Shown here: piece by piece, positions 58,441 through 64,000 of the stretch | Numbering within the stretch: the stretch's first letter is position 1 | Layout: each line of letters starts with the position of its first letter | Origin: Mercurialis annua | Lineage: Eukaryota; Streptophyta; Magnoliopsida; Malpighiales; Euphorbiaceae | Assembly: GCF_937616625.2 (NCBI RefSeq) | Contig: NC_065575.1 | Coordinates: 2,363,501 to 2,427,500 of the forward strand | DNA length: 64,000 nucleotides | Direction: 5' to 3' | Notes under the pieces: generated by a model | What the model saw: the letters and a program-made list of their open reading frames with translations, nothing else | What the model was told of the DNA's origin: nothing | Databases searched by the model: none | Program-made: the position numbers and the translations under genes

Positions 58441-59874
58441 ATGATGCCTTTGCCGTCACTTTCCTACTCCTCGCAGACCAAATTTTCCTTCAGCAAGTCT
58501 AGTTTTCTCCCATCTGCTACTGTTCAGGTACCCGCAATTCATTTTGTAACTAGCAAGAAATGGAGAAATGTTTCTCTTTCTATATCTTGTTCGTCTCCCA
58601 AAATTGTCCGAGATGCTAAACTTGACATCCATGTTGTGAGGGCAAACAAGGTACGGTTTGTACAAAAGCTCAAAACTCTGCTCTTATCCAAACCAAAACA
58701 CTACATTCCCATCCATATTCTTTCGAAATGCCAGTCGTACCTTGCTCTTCCTGATCGGCGTTCCGTCCGTTCCATGATCCACCGTTATCCTTCCATCTTC
58801 GAACTCTTTTCAATTCCTATACCACCTTTACCTATAAATGCAACAAAGCCATACTTTCAATTATGTGTTCGTCTAACCCCAGCTGCACGAGCACTGGCTG
58901 CTCAAGAATCTGAACTCCTATCAGCCATTTCCGACAACTTGGTCACCAAGCTTCAGAAACTTCTCATGCTCGCTTCTCATCATCGGCTCCTATTATCGAA
59001 GTTGGTTCACCTTGCACCAGATCTCGGCCTGCCCCCTAATTTTCGGTCTCGCCTCTGCAATGATCACCCGGAAAAATTCAAAACTGTTGACACCTCCTAT
59101 GGCCGTGCACTTGAGCTTGTTTCATGGGACTCAGATTTGGCTGTTTCCTTACCTCGTCCTGATGTTGCACTCGATTTGATAGTAGATAGACCTTTAAAAT
59201 TCAAGCATCTGAAACTTCGGAAGGGGCTTAATTTGAAGAGACGTCACCAGGATTTCCTGATTAAGTTTGAAGAACTGCCCGATGTGTGTCCTTATAAGAC
59301 AGCTTCAGAAGAACTTCTGAAAGAGTCTGTTGAAGCAGAAAAGCGAGCCTGTGCTGTAGTAAGAGAGATCCTCGGGATGACGGTAGAAAAGAGAACTTTA
59401 ATAGACCATTTAACGCATTTTAGAAAAGAGTTCGGATTTCCGAACCAGTTAAGGGGAATGATCGCGAGACACCCTGAATTATTCTATATTAGCGTGAAAG
59501 GTCTTAGAGATTCCGTGTTGTTGGTTGAAGGGTTTGATGACAAGGGTGCGCTTTTGAAGAAAGATGAAGTTTCAGTTATGAAGGATAAGTTAATGAAGTT
59601 GGTTAGTGAGTCAAAGAGGATGAGGAGAGAGAGAAGAAAAGGCATTGCAAAAAATAACAATGAAACTGGAGATTCCGATGATGATAGTGGTGACGATGAT
59701 GATGACGATGATGATGGATTTGATAATGTATTTGATTCTGAAGATTCAGGTTTTGATTATGACTTTGTTAACAATTTTCATGAGAATTATGAGATTAACA
59801 GTCATGGTGAGAATGGAGAGTTCTGGACCGTTAATACTTCCGGTGACGAAGGGCGATCTCCTGAACCTTGGTAG
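58441..59874 (+). CDS. PORR-domain organellar RNA-binding protein, WTF1-like (plastid group II intron splicing)
   Basis: Single coding exon, 477 residues. The N-terminus (about 1-55, Ser-rich, few acids, ending SLSISCSSPK) looks like a chloroplast transit peptide. The PORR domain (plant organelle RNA recognition, formerly DUF860) spans about 65-385, with the typical 'IPIHILSKCQSYLALPDRRSVRSMIHRYPSIFEL' start (shown in parts: SKCQSYLAL, MIHRYPSIFEL), 'LKLRKGLNLKRRHQDFL' and 'RGMIARHPELFYIS'. After it comes a basic RRERRKG stretch and a long Asp-rich tail (near 418-435), then an acidic end. WTF1 in maize and Arabidopsis binds plastid group II introns and works with the RNase III-like RNC1 to splice them. 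The PORR family is large, so the WTF1 assignment rests on length, transit peptide and acidic tail. Start may be either ATG of the initial Met-Met. Confidence 0.8.
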   Translation: MMPLPSLSYSSQTKFSFSKSSFLPSATVQVPAIHFVTSKKWRNVSLSISCSSPKIVRDAKLDIHVVRANKVRFVQKLKTLLLSKPKHYIPIHILSKCQSYLALPDRRSVRSMIHRYPSIFELFSIPIPPLPINATKPYFQLCVRLTPAARALAAQESELLSAISDNLVTKLQKLLMLASHHRLLLSKLVHLAPDLGLPPNFRSRLCNDHPEKFKTVDTSYGRALELVSWDSDLAVSLPRPDVALDLIVDRPLKFKHLKLRKGLNLKRRHQDFLIKFEELPDVCPYKTASEELLKESVEAEKRACAVVREILGMTVEKRTLIDHLTHFRKEFGFPNQLRGMIARHPELFYISVKGLRDSVLLVEGFDDKGALLKKDEVSVMKDKLMKLVSESKRMRRERRKGIAKNNNETGDSDDDSGDDDDDDDDGFDNVFDSEDSGFDYDFVNNFHENYEINSHGENGEFWTVNTSGDEGRSPEPW

Positions 59875-60311
59875 CTAAAGGATGGAATTGTAAATAATTT
59901 CAAATTGTACATTGTACCATCACATTTATATTGTGACATCATACTTTGGTTCGGTTTAATTTTGCTACTCGATTTTGTACCAAAATTGGATAAAAAAATT
60001 GTTACTAAAACCAAATCGAACTAAATGTGTCGGTTCAATTAAACATATACTGTACAGCATTGAACATATTCTAAGTTTCAGTTGACATAAAAAATGAACA
60101 TATCATTTAATTTCTTTCAAAAAAATAGATTTAGCAATTTCAGAAATTATAGAATATCAAATTGAAAGAGAAGCGTTTAAGAATCTAGAGCTTACAATTC
60201 CTACCGACATAAAAATCAATCGGTTTCTCCGTGGATTCGAGCATTTCACTTAGAAGTTAATTTATATACATTTAATTTATTACTGTTATACAATTATTAT
60301 ATGAAAAAGAA
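59875..60311. other. Convergent 3' spacer
   Basis: About 440 bases between the stop of the PORR gene (+) and the stop of the permease gene (-). AT-rich with no frame; the two 3' UTRs face each other here and may overlap. Confidence 0.5.
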
Positions 60312-63300
60312 TCATGAATGTCCGAAATTCTCCAATATTTCAGACAGAATGATGAATCCTGCACCTCCAATGACAAAAGAAAGAGTAATTCTTCCTCCGG
60401 GAAGGAGTTCCGCTAATTTTACCGACGGTGACGAACTTGAGTACCGATCCGACCAAGCCATCGCAGCAGGAAGAATCCCGAATAGCACCAAAACTAATAG
60501 AAGAAGAAAAATAACTAATTAAAAACATAATGCCTAGATAAAGCTTCAAATTTTACAGGATTTTCAAAACAGTGCATTTTGATGTATAAATGGCATGGCC
60601 AACTCGGGCTTCCACATCATCAATTTTCACTGAATTTTCACTCAATATATCAATTTACCAAAAGACATAGTTGGCGTATATATTTATCAACTTTTACGTA
60701 ATGTGATTAAACTGTAAAAACGTGTATACCTCCATATGTTCCTGCAAAGTCCAAGGCTTTGAAAAATATTTCAGGGTTGAGCAAAGCCAACACTAATGGT
60801 GGAAACAATGTCAAGAAATATGGCAAAGGATTACTCTCACTAGCTGGCAGTTTCAACACTGAATATCAAAACCAAAATAACAGAAAATAAGACTGTAACT
60901 TGAATCGCACTCCATCATCAATTACATGAAATTAAAGTAATTCTACTAAGGCCTAATGATCCAAAAATCAAAAGTTCGCGACTTTTTATGAATTTTACCA
61001 GTTTAGAATCGATAAATTTTGCAATTTTTTTGATTTTCAGGATCGTTACGTCTTTTATTAAGCACTTACAGTCAGCAAGGAAGTCAGCAAGTCCCAAAAC
61101 AAATCCAATGTAAGAAGTTGCAATCGCAAGAAGTGAGAAGATCTCAATTATTGGCTGAAGATTAACCATTAAAAGAAAACCATTACTTTCATATACCATA
61201 ATAAGATATATATTAAATTTTCGGGGAAAAAAATACTTACTCCGACAACACCGTTGGTAGATCGTAACTGTTGTATTGGATCAATGATGTGATCAGCCAT
61301 CTCAGTGGTTGTAATTGATCCCAAAATAACACCATTCCATACCAGGAATAAACCTAGTGGAATAGCTGTGCCCAGAACAATTGCTGTCCTGCAAGCATAC
61401 AAGTTGATGATATTTTTCGAGATAGAAAATACAAATTTCGGACCCGGAAAAAGAAATGGTAGGAATAACAATAAAAGAGCAGAGTTTTCATGTTTTTGAC
61501 ATACTCATAGTCTCATATCATATGACAAATGAAACAATATGTCAATGTTGGACTATGGTGCATAGGAATTTGTTGAATCCTATATTTCACAGTTTTACTT
61601 CCGAAACTTCGGAACATTATGTTAGCTAGATATGAAGCGAAAGTGTAATGATAAGATCCGTCACCTTACTTTTGAAATATCTCCTTCGAGGTTCGTGCAA
61701 AGAACAGGTACTACATTCTGGAGAAAGCAGAGATGGAACCTTAGAAACTAGAATTATTTCCACATAATATATTATATTACAACAGGTTTATGAAATTACC
61801 TGATAAACAAATGAAAGGGCAATAATTGGTATACTCATAGGAACAGCTTCAAAATTGGCTTTCAGAAGAGCATCCAAATGTATATTTCCACTTGCAACTG
61901 CCTAAGAAGCAACAATTTATCATACGGAAACTTGTCGAATTCTACGTTTCCGCATCTCATTTCAGTTTCCGAAAATGCTTATAAAACTGCAAAACTTTAT
62001 ACATATAACCAATTTCTATAAAAATATTGCTGTATAGTTTTTTGTTTTAGCATTTTCTGTTTCAGCATTTTCATTTTAGTGCAACATATTATGAACTAAT
62101 TGAACTTGTAAGTGGAGAGAATTACCACAAGAGTTGTGAAAGAAGTAATGATTCCGACTACTAGAATTCCGTTAACAGAACCGATGAAGCGCTGACTGCA
62201 AATTCAGACAATTGTAATGTCAAATCCAGAAGATATAATTTAAATGTGATGTGTAATAAAAACTAACCTTCCAAAGTAGCATATGCCTCCCAAGACTAAA
62301 GAGAACAGAGTTGCACTTACCCATCTGCAAACATTTCGCCACCAGTCAGCACCTGAGAGATATAGGAAACGGTCTCAAAAGTAACTCTAACTTGTGAAAT
62401 TTAGATGCAAAAGACTTGGATTCAACACTCGAGCACATAAATTTACAGTAAATTGCGGTTCATACAATGGAATGCCGAGAAAGTTTGTCAGAATATCTGA
62501 AGAACGAGCAACATAAGCAACTAGAAGGGCGTAGTGAATAAAAATGTATGACCAACTGCAACACAATACACAGAAAATGATCATGTTCCGCCAAAAAAAA
62601 TAACGAAAAGATTTCATTTCTTATCAGGGCTCAAAGAATTGTATCGTAATACTCGATTGCTTTGTTAGAAATCAAAAAGACTTCTCAACCTACCATGCAA
62701 CTTGAACTCCAACTGTCCCAAGAGTTCTCCTGGCCATTGATACCTAACATCAATCATCAAGAGAACATATCAGCCACAATATACACGGTGTTTATTACTA
62801 TGGACTTAGAGTTCGAGTTCAGCAAATCGATGAGTAACCAATGAGTTTATAACAAAAGAGCTGAAAGTTATGATGCCAATCTGATCAAATTCTCTATGAA
62901 CTCATATGTAATGTAAATGAGAAACATGAGAAGTCTAGAAAAAGAAGCACTCACCGACATTTTAATATCATCATATCCTACATTAACAGCTCGGGATGAA
63001 TAAGATTGAATAATATTCTCATCTGATGTAGCTAAAAACGTATATAAGGAGAGCACAAATCGAAGTTTTATACTTCTACTCGAGAGGTTCTAAGAATACA
63101 TTAACCATACATAGATTGATTACAAAATCCACATAAGTTCATGTACAATAAAATTACCAATGAGACTCCGCCGGAGCCCAGTTCACACATTGTGTTGACA
63201 TTTACTTCCGCAACGAGCAACCCAGTAGCAACCTGCAGAATAATTTAAAAGGCGAACTCAATGATAGATTGGCCGCAATCAACTGAGAAAAGAGGTTTAA

Positions 63301-63999
63301 AAACTGAACTTTTAGATAATTACCATGAATAAGGCTAAACTTAAAAAAAGGAGTTTCGAAATTTACCATATACATCCAACAAAAAACACAGGCTACTGCA
63401 GAGGCTAAAAATCCAGAATCTTGAGTGACTGCAGGAATTGCTAGTATTCCAGCACCCACCTGCACATTCAATTGTAGGCATAGAATGTGTATATAAATAG
63501 GTTAAATGCAGATTAAATCACCAATTTTATCGTATTTTACAATCACAACACGAACTCAATACAATATCAGCATCTTTTGAGATAACCCTATAAGTAGAAT
63601 AATGCATGTATATACCGTTGTACCAGCAACCAGCAAAATAGCACTAGATAAACTTCCTGGAAAAAAATGAATGTAAACGAACTTAATAAGAATGTGCAGT
63701 TAAACACAAATATATTGATGAAATGACATTGACCAAGTAGTCCAAATAGTTTAATTACCAGGTTCTCTTTTAAGTGTGGCTTGATTAAGATTAGAGAACA
63801 GCCTCTCAATTTGATAAACTTCCTGCTTCTGCTGCTTTTGGGCATGGCAAGGGATTAGTTTTCTTCTAGTTTGACTTAAAAATGGTAGCAAAATGGGCTG
63901 ATGATTATGATCAAGACGAGGATGAGGATGATGATGTAAGAGTTTATAATTTGTTGATGGTGATGATAATATAAGTGTTGGTCGGAATTGGACAGACAT
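60312..63999 (-). CDS. Tryptophan/tyrosine permease family transporter, plastid-targeted type
   Basis: Fourteen exons on the minus strand: 63999-63759, 63656-63616, 63459-63367, 63232-63158, 62743-62694, 62555-62466, 62324-62268, 62195-62126, 61901-61800, 61717-61665, 61388-61241, 61154-61070, 60858-60730, 60493-60312. They close in one frame of 471 residues. The first 80 residues are His/Pro/Arg/Ser-rich, a transit-peptide-like leader. The remainder is a polytopic membrane protein with about 11 hydrophobic segments, starting 'SLSSAILLVAGTTVGAGILAIP', the TyrP/Mtr-like signature, and including 'MSIPIIALSFVYQNVVPVLC', 'TAIVLGTAIPLGLFLVW' and 'ATSYIGFVLGLADFLAD'. By family it moves aromatic amino acids, probably across the plastid envelope where they are made; the substrate is unproven. 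The donor at 61664 (AAGTAAG|GTGACG) rather than the first GTAAGG keeps the frame (SKVRTAIV). The ATG at 63999 is one base from the window end, so further upstream codons cannot be excluded. Confidence 0.85.
62955..63017 (-). other. Possible 63-bp cassette exon of the permease gene
   Basis: Inside intron 4 (63157-62744) lies an open 21-codon stretch (NIIQSYSSRAVNVGYDDIKMS), phase 0 at both ends, with a strong donor (TCG|GTGAGT) and a weaker acceptor (GATGAG|AAT). Including it would insert 21 polar residues in a loop between membrane segments 2 and 3. Without transcripts it may equally be chance. Confidence 0.3.
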
Positions 64000-64000
64000 T

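Noticed and set aside
59645..59878. Met/Asp-rich alternative frame at the end of the PORR gene
   Set aside because: Frame-shifted reading of the Asp-rich tail (GATGAT repeats) of the real protein.
1..64000. tRNA, rRNA or CRISPR-like arrays
   Set aside because: I looked for clover-leaf and GGTTCGA-type T-loop sequences and for regularly spaced direct repeats. The only regular array is the 56-bp leader repeat, which has no spacers.

Overview
This 64 kb window is nuclear DNA from a flowering plant, almost certainly a eudicot. The genes carry GT-AG introns, the spacers are very AT-rich and full of short foldback transposons, and several families are plant-specific (NHL/LEA_2, GAMYB with a miR159 site, PORR splicing factor, EAR-type C2H2 repressor, USP-pseudokinase). 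Nothing bacterial or viral is visible, and no rRNA, tRNA or CRISPR array was found. The species cannot be named. A rosid such as a member of Malpighiales is possible but unproven.

Layout. 1-2734 (-): N-terminal 612 codons of a RINT1/TIP20-type tether (MAG2-like), running off the left edge. 2.8-5.3 kb: a cluster of MITEs. 6508-7239 (+): urease accessory protein UreF. 7.6-12.6 kb: a tandem pair of NHL/LEA_2 membrane proteins, the flanks of a lost third copy, and between the pair a minus-strand J-like protein without HPD. 14301-18610 (+): FGAM synthase of purine synthesis. 19.2-21.0 kb: mosaic spacer with copies of the 5' regions of two neighbouring genes (GAMYB and FGAM synthase) and a 56-bp x4 tandem repeat, ahead of a small zinc-binding protein like At4g18593 (21002-21815). 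26103-29897 (+): GAMYB-class R2R3-MYB with a miR159 target site. 30-36.7 kb: repeat-rich spacer. 36722-37864 (+): intronless two-finger C2H2 protein with a DLN-type EAR motif. 37.97-42.25 kb: decayed tandem array whose core reading frame may be a broken ribosome-inactivating-protein-like domain; one copy is split by a 502-bp LTR-like insertion. 45.2-46.3 kb: deleted LINE and a hAT-like MITE. 46508-48780 (-): eEF1B beta-type subunit (6 exons). 50922-56584 (+): USP-domain pseudokinase (9 exons), with four transposons in its introns. 58441-59874 (+): PORR-domain plastid RNA splicing factor (WTF1-like). 60312-63999 (-): plastid-type tryptophan/tyrosine permease (14 exons).

The genes form no operon or pathway cluster; they are independent plant loci. 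What stands out is local duplication: a promoter/5' leader of FGAM synthase reused upstream of the At4g18593-like gene, an NHL array with a ghost copy, the decayed 38-42 kb array, and Mutator-type and hAT-type MITEs whose 8-9 bp target duplications can be read directly. All exon coordinates were assembled by eye from reading frame continuity and GT/AG sites and lack transcript support.
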